Below, one piece after another: positions 54,151 to 63,769 of a DNA stretch of 64,000 nt; position 1 is the stretch's first letter, and every line of letters starts with the position of its first letter. Origin of the DNA: Solwaraspora sp. WMMD406 (GTDB lineage Bacteria > Actinomycetota > Actinomycetes > Mycobacteriales > Micromonosporaceae); contig NZ_JARUBF010000001.1 of NCBI RefSeq assembly GCF_029626025.1, forward strand, positions 4,744,001 to 4,808,000. The letters run 5' to 3'. The notes under the pieces are model-generated. The model did not search any database and had not been told where the DNA came from. It saw nothing but the letters and a program-made list of their open reading frames with translations. Made by a program: the position numbers and the translations under genes.

Positions 54151-55311
54151 TCACCGTGGCTCTACCCACTCCTGGTAGAGAACCCGCCCGTCGGTGGCTT
54201 CGATCGCCGCCGCGTAGACCTCCAGCACCCGGCGGGCCACCGCCGGCCAGTCGAAGGCCGCCACCGCCTGCCGGGCGTGGGCGGCGAGCGCGGCCCGGCG
54301 CGGTTCGTCGTCGAGCAGGTCGGCCAGGGTGTCACGGAGCGCGGCCACGTCGCCGGTCGGGAAGAGCTGCCCGGCCCGGCCGTCGTCGAGGACCCGGCGG
54401 AATGCGTCCAGGTCGCTGGCGACCACCGCCGCGCCGGCGGCCATCGCCTCGGTGAGGATCATCCCGAACGACTCGCCGCCGATGTTGGGGGCCACGTACA
54501 GGTCGACGCTGCGCAGCATCCGGGCCTTGTCCTGCTCGGAGACGAGTCCGAGAAAGGTCACCCGGTCGTGGAGCTCGGGCGGGATGCCGGCGTACAGGTC
54601 GGCCGGCCGGCCGGGGCCGGCGACCAGCAGCCGCAGCCCCGGCCGCTGCGCCGCGAGCGGCACGAACGCCTGCCGCAGCAGGTCGAAGCCTTTGCGGGAC
54701 TCGGTGAACCGGCCGAGGAAGCCCAGGGTGCCGCCGTACCCGGGTCGACACTGACCGGGCCAGCCGGGCAGCGGTTCGGCGGTGGCGAACTTGGCCACCG
54801 CGACCCCGTTCGGGATCTCCACCGCGCCGCCGTCGAGGTGTTCGACCTGGACCTTGCGGGCCAGCGCCGACACCGCGATCCGGGCGGTGATCTTCTCCAG
54901 GACCAGTTGCAGGACGCCCTGCGCGGCGGCGAGCGCCCGGGACCGGGTCATCGCGGTGTGGAAGGTGGCCACCACCGGTCCCCGGGCGCAGAGGACGGCC
55001 AGCAGGCCGACGCTGAGCGCGAACGGTTCGTGCACGTGCAGCACGTCGAAGTCGCCCTTGTTGAGCCAGCGCCGGACCCGGGTGGTGACCACCGGGCCGA
55101 AGCTGACCCGGGCCACCGACCCGTTGTAGGGCACCGGCACCGACCGGCCGGCCGCGACGACGTACGGCGGTAGTGCGGCGTCCTCGTCGGCCGGCGCGAG
55201 CACACTCACCTCGTGACCGAGACTGATCAGCGCTTCGGCGAGATCGACGACGTGGTTCTGCACCCCTCCAGGTACGTCGAAGGAGTACGGGCACGCGATG
55301 CCGATCCGCAC
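54151..55311 (-). CDS. pimA: Phosphatidylinositol alpha-mannosyltransferase (GT4)
   Basis: A 386-residue GT-B glycosyltransferase that transfers mannose from GDP-mannose to phosphatidylinositol at the inner membrane face. RIGIACPYSFDVPGGVQNHV (acceptor-side loop), HVHEPFALSVGLLAV, LGFLGRFTESRKGFDLLRQAF, and the donor motif APNIGGESFGMILTEAMAAG (EX7E) are conserved. The GTG at 55311 is chosen because GGGGAGG sits just before; an ATG at 55326 overlaps the upstream stop. Context with pgsA and the acyltransferase confirms a PIM pathway. Confidence 0.93.
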   Translation of the reverse strand: MRIGIACPYSFDVPGGVQNHVVDLAEALISLGHEVSVLAPADEDAALPPYVVAAGRSVPVPYNGSVARVSFGPVVTTRVRRWLNKGDFDVLHVHEPFALSVGLLAVLCARGPVVATFHTAMTRSRALAAAQGVLQLVLEKITARIAVSALARKVQVEHLDGGAVEIPNGVAVAKFATAEPLPGWPGQCRPGYGGTLGFLGRFTESRKGFDLLRQAFVPLAAQRPGLRLLVAGPGRPADLYAGIPPELHDRVTFLGLVSEQDKARMLRSVDLYVAPNIGGESFGMILTEAMAAGAAVVASDLDAFRRVLDDGRAGQLFPTGDVAALRDTLADLLDDEPRRAALAAHARQAVAAFDWPAVARRVLEVYAAAIEATDGRVLYQEWVEPR

Positions 55312-55322
55312 AGCGCCTCCCC

Positions 55323-56264
55323 TCATCCCGGTCCGGAAGCGGGAGCCGTCGTCGTTGTCGAACCTTCAGCGTCGCTCGCCGGGCGGTCGGACAGCCAGAG
55401 CCGCTGCATCATGTGCCAGTCCTGCGGGTGGCGGGCGATGCCGGCCGCGAGCCGGTCGGCGATCTGCTGGGTGAGCAGCCGGACCCGTACGTCCAGTGGA
55501 CCGGACGCGGGATCCGGCAACGGCAGGGGCCCTTCCAGCGCGCCGTGCGCGGCGTCGGGTTCGAACCACATGGTCGTCACGTAGAGCGGGGCACCGGTGC
55601 GCAACGCCAGCAGCGCCGGGCCGGGCGGCATCCGGGTGCGGCCGCCGAAGAAGCTCACCTCGACCCCCCGGGCGGACAGGTCCCGGTCGGCCAGCAGCGG
55701 CACGACGTGGCCCTTGCCGAGCCGGTCCACCAGGACATCGAACGGAGGCCGTTGCCCGCCGACCGCCGGGATGATCTCCATGCCGAGGCGTTGCCGGACG
55801 GCGACGAACCGTTCGTAGACGCCTTCCGGACGCAGCCGTTCGGCGACGGTCGTCAACGGCCAGCCCTTCGCGGCCACCCAGGCACCGGCGGCGTCCCAGT
55901 TGCCGGCGTGCGGCAGCGCCACCACCGCGCCCCGACCGGCGGCGACGTCCGCGCCGAGCAGGTCCTCCCCGGCCAAATGGAAGGCTGCCAGCCGCTGCGC
56001 CCGGCTCAGCGACGGCAGCCGGAACATCTCCATCCAGTAGCGGGCGTACGAGCGCACCGCGTCCCGCAGCAGCAGGTCGAACTCGGCCGCCGGCAGGTCC
56101 GGGCCGACGACCCGGCGCAGGTTGCCGGCCAGTCGCCGTACCGCCGGGCCGTCGCGGCGGTGCGCCCGGTCGGCACCGGCGCGGAACAGCGCCGCCGCCG
56201 CCGGCCGGGGCAGCGTACGGACCAGCCGCCACGCCGCCGCGTAGCCGAGCTCGACCGGGGTCAC
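55323..56264 (-). CDS. patA: Phosphatidylinositol mannoside acyltransferase-like (LpxL/HtrB fold)
   Basis: A 313-residue membrane-associated acyltransferase of the lauroyl-transferase superfamily. LPHAGNWDAAGAW carries the catalytic HxxxxD/E-type motif; VPLLADRDLSARGVEVSFFGG and PPGPALLALRTGAPLY follow. It would add a fatty acyl chain to the mannose of PIM1/PIM2. The GTG start overlaps the pgsA stop (GTGA). C-terminal tail is Ser/Thr-rich. Confidence 0.92.
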   Translation of the reverse strand: MTPVELGYAAAWRLVRTLPRPAAAALFRAGADRAHRRDGPAVRRLAGNLRRVVGPDLPAAEFDLLLRDAVRSYARYWMEMFRLPSLSRAQRLAAFHLAGEDLLGADVAAGRGAVVALPHAGNWDAAGAWVAAKGWPLTTVAERLRPEGVYERFVAVRQRLGMEIIPAVGGQRPPFDVLVDRLGKGHVVPLLADRDLSARGVEVSFFGGRTRMPPGPALLALRTGAPLYVTTMWFEPDAAHGALEGPLPLPDPASGPLDVRVRLLTQQIADRLAAGIARHPQDWHMMQRLWLSDRPASDAEGSTTTTAPASGPG

Positions 56265-56908
56265 GCCTGCACGCCCTGCGTCGTCTGCTGCTCGCGGGCG
56301 GCCTGGCTGGCCTGCTGGTGCACGTGCGCGATCCGCTGCCAGACGGTGATCACCGACAGGACGGCCAGCAACCACAGCGCCGCCGGCAGCCCCCAGCTGA
56401 GGCCGAGGCCGCTGAGCAGGCCGCCGATGCCGACCAGGATCAGTCGTTCGGCGCGTTCGGCGATCCCCACGTTGCAGGTCATGCCGAGGCCTTCGGCCCG
56501 CGCCTTCACGTACGACACCACGCCCCCGGCGATCAGGCAGATCAACGCCGCGACCGCTCCGGGGCGGTTGCCGCTGACGGCCAGCCAGTAGGCGACGGAG
56601 CCGAAGATGGCGCCGTCGGCGACGCGGTCCATGCTCGAATCGAGGAACGCGCCGAAGGTGCTCGGGCCGCCCCGCAACCGGGCCATCGTGCCGTCGAGCA
56701 CGTCGGTGAGTGCGCTGAGGGTGACGATCACCAGGCCGGTGATCAGATGCCCACGAGCCCCGAAGCCGATCGCGCCGACCAGTACGCCGATGGTGCCGGC
56801 GACCGTGACCGCGTTGGGCGAGACACCGACGCTGAGCAGCGTACGGGCCACCGGCTCGGTGACCCGGGTGATGCCCGCACGGATGGACACTCTGAAGATC
56901 TTCGCCAT
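56261..56908 (-). CDS. pgsA: Phosphatidylinositol phosphate synthase (CDP-alcohol phosphatidyltransferase)
   Basis: A 215-residue integral membrane enzyme with about six helices. The CDP-OH-P motif is DVLDGTMARLRGGPSTFGAFLDSSMDRVAD (D-x2-DG-x2-AR-x8-G-x3-D-x3-D pattern). In actinobacteria with pimA and patA next door this protein joins CDP-diacylglycerol with inositol 1-phosphate. The ATG at 56908 gives the usual short N-terminus (AKIFRVSIRAGITR). Confidence 0.93.
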   Translation of the reverse strand: MAKIFRVSIRAGITRVTEPVARTLLSVGVSPNAVTVAGTIGVLVGAIGFGARGHLITGLVIVTLSALTDVLDGTMARLRGGPSTFGAFLDSSMDRVADGAIFGSVAYWLAVSGNRPGAVAALICLIAGGVVSYVKARAEGLGMTCNVGIAERAERLILVGIGGLLSGLGLSWGLPAALWLLAVLSVITVWQRIAHVHQQASQAAREQQTTQGVQA

Positions 56909-57203
56909 GGCGGTCCCACGATAACGGTCGGCGGAAACGGTCGGCACGGTGGCCGTGCACGCGAGCCGACGACGGTCACCTCGCGCGCCGGACTTGTGTA
57001 CGGCGCGTCGCGGGTGTGGGATCGACACGTGAACGTGAGCGAGCTCACCCGTGCCCGTCTCACGTTACCGACGGGTGGCCACCCGGCCGAAGATGTCGCG
57101 GCGGAATCACCCCGAGGTCACCCACCGCGGTCCGCGACCGACCACTGGTCCGCCCGGCCCGTGGTCACCCCACGCAGCAGGTGTAGCCAGGAGGTGCGCA
57201 ACG

Positions 57204-58977
57204 ATGGCGCAGAAAAGCCATGACCAGGGGTTCACCGGGACCGTCCCGGTGGTGACCGAACCCGAACAGGTCCGCAACGTGGTCGTGGTCGGGCATTCCG
57301 GTGCCGGCAAGACCGCGTTGATCGAGGCCCTGCTGGCCGCGTCCGGCACCATCGCCCGGGCCGGCAGCGTCCCGGACGGGACCACCGTCTGTGACCACGA
57401 TCCGGCCGCGATCCGGCAGCAGCGTTCGGTGGCGCTGGCCTGCGCGCCGCTGTTCCACGCCGGGATCAAGGTCAACCTGCTGGACACGCCGGGTTACGCC
57501 GACTTCGTCGGCGAGTTGCGGGCCGGGCTGCGCGCGGGCGACGCCGCGCTGTTCGTGGTCTGCGCCGCCGACGGGATGGACGCGGCCACCGCCGCCCTGT
57601 GGGAGGAGTGCGCCGCCGTCGGCATGCCCCGGGCGGTGGCCGTCACCCGGCTGGACCACCCCCGCGCCGACGTCGACGAGACTCTCGCCCTGTGCCAGCG
57701 GGTCTTCGGCGACAACGTGCTGCCGCTGCACCTGCCGATGCTCGACGACGACGGCGTCGGCACCGTCGGCCTGATGGACCTGATAGCCCGGCAGGTACTG
57801 GACTATTCGGCCGGCTACCCGCCGGTGGTGCGGGATCCCGATCCGCAGCACCTGCCGGCGATCACGGAGGCCCGCGACGAACTGATCGAGGGCATCATCG
57901 CCGAAAGCGAGGACGAGACCCTGCTCGACCGCTACCTGGCCGGGGCGCAGCTCGAGGTGAAGGTCCTGGTCGACGACCTGGAAACGGCGGTCGCCCGGGG
58001 TCACTTCTACCCGGTGGTGCCGGTGTGTGCCCGTACCGGGGTGGGTCTGGACGCGCTGCTGCGGCTGCTGACCTCGGCGTTTCCCGCGCCGGCCGAGCAT
58101 GATCTGCCGGCGGTGACGGAGCTGGACGGCACCCCGCGTCCGCCGCTGAGCTGCGATCCGGCCGGGCCGCTGGTCGCCGAGGTCGTCCGTACCACAGTGG
58201 ACCGCCACGTCGGGCGGGTGTCGCTGGTGCGGGTCTTCTCCGGCACGCTGCGCCCGGAGGCCACCATGCACGTCGCCGGGCACGGCCTCGGCGACCGGGG
58301 CCACCCGGACCACGACAGTGACGAACGGGTCGGGCACCTCTACAGCCCGCTCGGGGCGCGGCTGCGGGAGGTGCCGCTCTGCGTGGCCGGCGACATCTGC
58401 GTGGTCACCAAGTCGGGTGGCGCGGAGACCGGTGACACCATCTCGGCCCCGGCCGATCCGCTGCTGATCGCGCCGTGGGACATGCCGGAGCCGCTGCTGC
58501 CGGTCGCCGTGGTGACCCGGACCCGGGCCGACGAGGACGCGATGGCCCGCAACCTGGGTCGGCTGGTGGCCGGGGATCCGACGCTGCGGCTGGAACGCAA
58601 CGCCGAAACCCGGCAGCTGGTGCTCTGGTGCATGGGTGAGGCGCACGCCGACGTCGTCCTCGACCGGCTGCGCGCCGGCGGGGTCGAGGTGGACACCGAA
58701 CCGGTACGGGTGCCGCTGCGCGAGACGTTCACGGCACCCGCCCGTGGGGGCCGTGCTCGGTGACCTGTCCGGTCGGCGGGGACGGGTGCTCGGCACCGAG
58801 GCGGACGGCGACGCCGGGGAACGGTCGGTGATCCGCGCCGAGGTGCCGGCCCGTGAACTGCTGCGGTACGCGGTGGAGCTGCGTTCGATGACGTCCGGGG
58901 CAGGCACGTTCCGGCGGGCGTTCGCCCGGTACGAACGGGTCCCGGCGCAGTTGGCGGCGGAGATCACCGCCCGGTGA
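57204..58977 (+). pseudogene. EF-G2-like elongation factor with domain IV deleted and frame broken
   Basis: From ATG 57204 (AGGAGGTG upstream) a 519-residue frame reads an EF-G-like protein: G1 GHSGAGKT, G3 DTPGYADF, G4-equivalent TRLD, domain II (VSLVRVFSGTLRPEA) and domain III (VAVVTRTRADEDAMARNLGRLVAGDP, EAHADVVLDRL, VPLRETFT). The frame then stops at 58763. Another frame from about 58740 reads domain V: VGAVLGDLSGRRGRVLGTEADGD, VRAEVP-like IRAEVPARELLRYAVELRSMTSGAGTFRRAFARYE, ending at 58977. About 120 residues, all of domain IV, are missing. Domain IV drives translocation, so the product cannot act as a normal EF-G. A shorter GTPase of 519 residues could still be made. Confidence 0.85.
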
Positions 58978-59059
58978 CCGTGGTGGGACGAGGCTGACCG
59001 ACCAGGTGTCGGTCGGTCAGACGGGCTGGTCCGCCGGAGGTAGGTCAGCCGGCAGCGGG

Positions 59060-59611
59060 TCAGACGGGCTTTTCCGCCGCTGGCCAGGCGGCGGCGAACA
59101 GGTCCCGGGTGTCGGCGAGCAGTTGCGGCAGAACCTTGGTCTGCCCGACCACCGCCATGAAGTTGGCGTCGCCACCCCACCTCGGTACGACGTGCTGATG
59201 CAGGTGGGCGGCGATCCCCGCGCCGGCGACCGAACCCTGGTTCATCCCGAGATTGAATCCGTGCGCGTTGCTGACCTGCCGGATCATCCGCATCGCGGTC
59301 TGCGTGAAGGCGGCCAGTTCGACGGTCTCCGCCCGGTCCAGGTCCGGGTAGTCCGCGACATGCCGGTACGGGCAGATCAACAGGTGACCGGGGTTGTACG
59401 GGTAGAGGTTGAGCACGGCGAACACCCGTTCGCCCCGGGCCACCACCAGGCTCTGCTCGGTCGGTCGGCCGGGAGCCCGGCAGAAGGGGCACCCGGCCGG
59501 CTGGTCGTAGCCGCCGTCGGGGCGGTCCTCGCCGGTGACGTACGACATCCGGTGCGGTGTCCAGAGCCGTTCCAACCCGTCCGGCCCGCCCGGCCCTGGC
59601 TGCCCCGTCAC
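59060..59611 (-). CDS. HIT-family Ap4A phosphorylase-like protein
   Basis: A 183-residue histidine-triad protein. LERLWTPHRMSYV, CPFC (zinc-type), LVVARGERVFAVLNLYPYNPGHLLICPYRHV, and the catalytic HLHQHVVPRWGGDANFM are as in the mycobacterial Ap4A phosphorylase found in the same place next to thrS. It would split Ap4A to ADP and ATP. The GTG at 59611 has GAGGGGGC upstream; the frame is open to 59629. Confidence 0.92.
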   Translation of the reverse strand: MTGQPGPGGPDGLERLWTPHRMSYVTGEDRPDGGYDQPAGCPFCRAPGRPTEQSLVVARGERVFAVLNLYPYNPGHLLICPYRHVADYPDLDRAETVELAAFTQTAMRMIRQVSNAHGFNLGMNQGSVAGAGIAAHLHQHVVPRWGGDANFMAVVGQTKVLPQLLADTRDLFAAAWPAAEKPV

Positions 59612-59739
59612 GCCGTCACGCCCCCTCACGCCCGTTGTTCCATGATCCTACGGGCCGCCGTGGTCACGACGCCCGACCCGGCCCTGACCTCGGCACGCCA
59701 GAGGATGGTGTGCCGTCGGCCACGGCAGGGCCGAGCGGC

Positions 59740-61746
59740 TCAGGCCGCGCTCGGGTTGGTGTTGGTCCGCGAACGGACGATGTCGACCACGTGCGCCACC
59801 GCCTCGGCCACCGGCATTCCGTTGCGCTGGGAACCGTCGCGGTAACGGAAGGAGACCGTACCGGCGGCGACGTCCGCGTCGCCGGCGATCGCCATGAACG
59901 GCACCTTCTGCTGCTGGGCGGTGCGGATCTTCTTCTGCATCCGGTCGTCGGAGAAGTCGACCTCGGCTCGAATGCCCTCGGCCCGCAGCATGGCCACGAA
60001 CTCGGCCAGGTAGTCGCCGTGCTCGCCCCGGATCGGGATGCCGACCACCTGCACCGGTGCCAGCCAGGCCGGGAACGCCCCGGCGTAGTGCTCGGTGAGG
60101 ATGCCGAAGAACCGTTCGATCGAGCCGAACAACGCCCGGTGGATCATCATCGGCTGCTGCCGGGTGCCGTCGGCGGCCTGGTACTCCAACCCGAACCGAC
60201 GCGGCTGGTTGAAGTCGAGCTGGATGGTCGACATCTGCCAGGTGCGGCCGATGGCGTCGCGGGCCTGCACCGAGATCTTCGGGCCGTAGAACGCCGCGCC
60301 GCCCGGGTCGGGCACCAGCTCCAGGCCGGAGTCGACGGCGGCCTGCCGCAGGGTCTCGGTGGCCTCTTCCCACTCGGCCGGGTCACCGATGAACTTGTCC
60401 GAGTCGTCGCGGGTGGACAGCTCCAGGTAGAAGTCCTCCAGCCCATAGTCGCGCAGCAGGTCGAGCACGAAGGCCAGCAGCGAGCGCAGCTCGCCGGGCA
60501 TCTGCTCCTTGGTGCAGTAGATGTGCGAGTCGTCCATGGTCAGCCCGCGCACCCGGGTCAGCCCGTGCACGACGCCGGACTTCTCGTACCGGTAGACGGT
60601 GCCGAACTCGAACAGCCGCAGCGGCAACTCCCGGTAGGACCGCCCGCGCGACCTGAAGATCAGGTTGTGCATCGGGCAGTTCATCGCCTTGAGGTAGTAC
60701 TGGGCGCCTTCCATTTCGGCCGGCGGGAACATCGTGTCGGAGTAGTACGGCAGGTGGCCGGAGGTTTCGAACAGGTGCGACTTGCTGATGTGCGGGGTGT
60801 AGACGAACTCGTACCCGGACTGTTCGTGCCGCCGGCGCGAGTAGTCCTCCAGCTCCCGGCGGATGATGCCGCCCTTGGGGTGGAACACCGCCAACCCGGA
60901 GCCGATCTCGTCGGGGAAGCTGAACAGGTCGAGGTCCGCGCCGAGCTTGCGGTGGTCGCGGCGGGCGGCCTCGTCGAGCAGCTTCAGGTACGCCTTGAGG
61001 GCGTCGCGGGTCGGCCAGGCGGTGCCGTAGATCCGCTGCAGTTGCGGGTTGCGCTCCGAACCGCGCCAGTACGCGGCCGCGCTGCGCATCAGCTTGAACG
61101 CGCCGATCAGCCGGGTCGACGGCAGGTGCGGGCCGCGGCACAGGTCCGACCAGCAGGTCTTGCCGGATTCGGGGTCGAGGTTGTCGTAGCTGGTCAGCTC
61201 GCCGCCGCCGACCTCCATCACCTCGCTGGCGTCGAAGTCGGCGGCACCTTTGACGTCGACCAGCTCCAGCTTGTACGGCTCGTCGGCGAGTTCGGCGCGG
61301 GCGGCGTCGAGGTCCGGGAACCGGCGGCGGCGGAACCGCTGGCCGGCCTTGACGATTTCCTGCATCCGCTTTTCCAGCTTGTCGAGGTCCTCGGGCTGGA
61401 ACGGCTTGGCCACGTCGAAGTCGTAGTAGAAGCCGTTGGTGATCGGCGGGCCGATGCCCAGTTTGGCTTCCGGGAACAGGTCCTGCACCGCCTGGGCGAG
61501 CACGTGCGCGGTGGAGTGACGCAGCACGTTGAGCCCGTCGGGTGAGTCGATCGCGACCGGTTCGACGGCCGCGTCGGCGTCCGGCGTCCAGTCGAGGTCG
61601 CGCAGGGTGCCGTCGGCGTCGCGGACCACCACGATCGCCTTGGGCCCGGTGGTGGGTAGCCCGGCGGCCGCGATCGCGTCGGCGGCCGTCGTCCCGGCCG
61701 GGACCGCGACGGGTTCGGCTGGGGTCAGGGCTGCGCTTGCGGACAC
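59740..61746 (-). CDS. thrS: Threonyl-tRNA synthetase
   Basis: A 668-residue class II synthetase. TGS-like N-terminus; the editing domain with HSTAH and the C..H of [14 protein letters not shown]; the catalytic core with motif 2 [25 protein letters not shown], zinc ligands in AMNCPMHNL, and motif 3 [15 protein letters not shown]; and the anticodon domain ([17 protein letters not shown]). The GTG at 61746 is chosen because AAGGAG lies at proper distance. No T-box leader is seen upstream. Confidence 0.97.
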   Translation of the reverse strand: MSASAALTPAEPVAVPAGTTAADAIAAAGLPTTGPKAIVVVRDADGTLRDLDWTPDADAAVEPVAIDSPDGLNVLRHSTAHVLAQAVQDLFPEAKLGIGPPITNGFYYDFDVAKPFQPEDLDKLEKRMQEIVKAGQRFRRRRFPDLDAARAELADEPYKLELVDVKGAADFDASEVMEVGGGELTSYDNLDPESGKTCWSDLCRGPHLPSTRLIGAFKLMRSAAAYWRGSERNPQLQRIYGTAWPTRDALKAYLKLLDEAARRDHRKLGADLDLFSFPDEIGSGLAVFHPKGGIIRRELEDYSRRRHEQSGYEFVYTPHISKSHLFETSGHLPYYSDTMFPPAEMEGAQYYLKAMNCPMHNLIFRSRGRSYRELPLRLFEFGTVYRYEKSGVVHGLTRVRGLTMDDSHIYCTKEQMPGELRSLLAFVLDLLRDYGLEDFYLELSTRDDSDKFIGDPAEWEEATETLRQAAVDSGLELVPDPGGAAFYGPKISVQARDAIGRTWQMSTIQLDFNQPRRFGLEYQAADGTRQQPMMIHRALFGSIERFFGILTEHYAGAFPAWLAPVQVVGIPIRGEHGDYLAEFVAMLRAEGIRAEVDFSDDRMQKKIRTAQQQKVPFMAIAGDADVAAGTVSFRYRDGSQRNGMPVAEAVAHVVDIVRSRTNTNPSAA

Positions 61747-61888
61747 GACGGGCTCCTTGTGGCTTGTGGTGACGGATTGGTACGGATCGGTACGGTCACG
61801 CACCGACGCGACGGCTGGTCGGCTCCGATGCTATCGGTCCCTGTTTCTACGCCTGACGGGGACGCGTCCCGGGCGATAGATTGACGCG

Positions 61889-63031
61889 GTGGCACCCACC
61901 GACATGGTCGGCGCCCTGCGGCGCCGTTACGACTCATTCTTCACGCACCGGTCACCGGTGCCGTTCGCGGTACGGGACGCGACCGGCGCGGAACACCGTT
62001 TCGGGCCGGGTGAGCCCGAGTTCAGCATCGTCGTACGGGACCGGCGGGGCGATCGGGCGCTGGCCGCGCTGGACCAGTTCGCGGTCGCCGCCGCGTACCT
62101 GCAGGGGTGGCTGGACGTCGAGGGCGACCTGTCGGCGGCGCTGCGGATGCGGGCGTTCTTCACCGACTTCCACCCGGTGGCCCGGTTCTCCGGGCTGGTC
62201 ACCGGCATGGTGCGGGGACGCCGGGAGGACGACCGTCGGGCGATCTCGCATCACTACGACGAGGAGTCCGAGTTCTTCCTCACCTTCCTGGACACCCGGC
62301 ACCGCTGCTACACCGAAGGGGTGTTCGTCTCCGACGACGAACCGCTCGAAGACGCGATGAGCCGCAAGATGGACCTGGCGTTGGAAGCGATCGGTGTCAA
62401 GCCGGGCGACCGGGTGCTGGAGGTCGGCGGCGGCTGGGGGGCCTTCGCCGAGCACGCGGCCCGGCGCGGCGTCGAGGTGACCACGACGACGCTGTCGCGG
62501 GAGTCGGAGCGTTACCTGACCGGGCTGTTCGAGCGGGAAGGCCTCGATGTGCGGGTGGTCCGCCAGCATTTGTTCGCCTTTACCGACAACCACCGCTACG
62601 ACGCGATCGTCAACATGGGCGTCACCGAGCATCTGCCCGATTACCGGCGGACCCTGCGCAAGTACGCCGAGCTACTCAAGCCGGGCGGGCATGTCTATCT
62701 GGACGCGCTCGCGATGCGCCGCAAGCACATGGCGTCGGCGTTCATGAAGCGCTACATCTATCCCGGCCGGTCGGCTCCGTTGCTGTTGCACCAGTATCTG
62801 CGGCACGTCGCGCGGTCGCCGTTCGAGCTGCTGAGCATCGCCGACGACCGGCACAACTACTACCTGACCTGCCGGGAGTGGGCGCGGCGGCTGGACGCGT
62901 CCCGCGACGACATCGTCGGGCGGTGGGGCGAGCCGATGTACCGGCGGTTCCGGATCTTCCTGTGGGGATCGGCGGCGGGCTTCGACACCGGGCTGGTGCA
63001 GGCGTACCGCTGGGTGTTGCGGCTGTCCTGA
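61889..63031 (+). CDS. Cyclopropane-fatty-acyl-phospholipid synthase-like methyltransferase
   Basis: A 380-residue SAM enzyme of the CFA/mycolic-acid methyltransferase group. Residues 1-115 form the N-terminal helical lid (FAVAAAYLQGWLDVEGDLSAAL). HHYDEESEFFLTFLD, MSRKMDLALEAIGVKPGDRVLEVGGGWGAFAEHAA (SAM site), TTLSRES, and VNMGVTEHLPDYRRTL follow. It would methylate or cyclopropanate unsaturated lipids. GTG start. Divergent from thrS and followed by a two-component system on the same strand. Confidence 0.9.
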   Translation: MAPTDMVGALRRRYDSFFTHRSPVPFAVRDATGAEHRFGPGEPEFSIVVRDRRGDRALAALDQFAVAAAYLQGWLDVEGDLSAALRMRAFFTDFHPVARFSGLVTGMVRGRREDDRRAISHHYDEESEFFLTFLDTRHRCYTEGVFVSDDEPLEDAMSRKMDLALEAIGVKPGDRVLEVGGGWGAFAEHAARRGVEVTTTTLSRESERYLTGLFEREGLDVRVVRQHLFAFTDNHRYDAIVNMGVTEHLPDYRRTLRKYAELLKPGGHVYLDALAMRRKHMASAFMKRYIYPGRSAPLLLHQYLRHVARSPFELLSIADDRHNYYLTCREWARRLDASRDDIVGRWGEPMYRRFRIFLWGSAAGFDTGLVQAYRWVLRLS

Positions 63032-63077
63032 ACCGGCCGTGGGGCGGCCGACTTGCCAGGGGCAGTACGGTCGTGAG

Positions 63078-63767
63078 GTGGCTACGGTGCTTCTGGTCGA
63101 GGACGACCACGTGGTGCGCGGCGCCATGTTGCGCTCGCTGGCCGATCGCGGGCACGCGGTCCATGCGGTCGGTACCGCCTTGGACGCGCTGCGGCGGGTC
63201 GCCGCGGAAACCCCTGACCTGGTCGTACTCGATCTGGGCCTGCCGGATCTCGACGGAGCGGACGCGCTGCGGATGCTGCGCGGCATCACCGACGTACCGA
63301 TCATCATCGCTACCGCGCGCGACGACGAACAGGCGATCGTCCGGCTGCTGCGCGCCGGGGCGGACGACTACATGGTCAAGCCGTTCACCGGGGCGCACCT
63401 GGACGCGCGGATCACCACCGTGCTGCGCCGGGCCGGCCGGGCCAGCCGCTCGGTGGCTCCGGCGGTGCACGAGGTGGGCGGGCTGCGGGTCGACGTCGGG
63501 GAACGCAGTGCCACCCTGGACGGCGAGTCGCTGGCGCTGACCCGCAAGGAGTTCGACCTGCTGGCCTATCTGGCCGCCCGTCCTGGGCGGGTAGTGTCCC
63601 GCCGGGAGCTGTTGGAGGAGGTATGGCGGCAGCCGTCAGTCGGCGAGGATCAGACCATCGACGTACATCTGTATTGGCTTCGTCGCAAAATGGGCGAGTC
63701 CGCAGCGAAACCGCGCTACCTGCGCACCGTGCGGGGGGTCGGCTTCCGGTTGGTGGTACCGGACTGA
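63078..63767 (+). CDS. OmpR-family response regulator
   Basis: A 229-residue regulator. Receiver: VLLVEDDHVV (acidic pocket), LVVLDLGLPDLDG (phospho-aspartate), TARDD and ADDYMVKPF (lysine). The C-terminal winged helix: LALTRKEFDLLAYLAARPGRVVSRRELLEEVW and TIDVHLYWLRRKMGE, ending RTVRGVGFRL. The GTG at 63078 gives the receiver start directly. Followed at once by its probable kinase. Confidence 0.94.
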   Translation: MATVLLVEDDHVVRGAMLRSLADRGHAVHAVGTALDALRRVAAETPDLVVLDLGLPDLDGADALRMLRGITDVPIIIATARDDEQAIVRLLRAGADDYMVKPFTGAHLDARITTVLRRAGRASRSVAPAVHEVGGLRVDVGERSATLDGESLALTRKEFDLLAYLAARPGRVVSRRELLEEVWRQPSVGEDQTIDVHLYWLRRKMGESAAKPRYLRTVRGVGFRLVVPD

Positions 63768-63769
63768 GG

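Noticed and set aside
59557-61545. 662-residue open frame antisense to thrS
   Set aside because: The thrS frame has all synthetase motifs; the antisense frame has none.
61747-61888. T-box leader for thrS
   Set aside because: No T-box consensus or specifier-loop pattern is visible, and the interval to the divergent gene is only about 140 bp.
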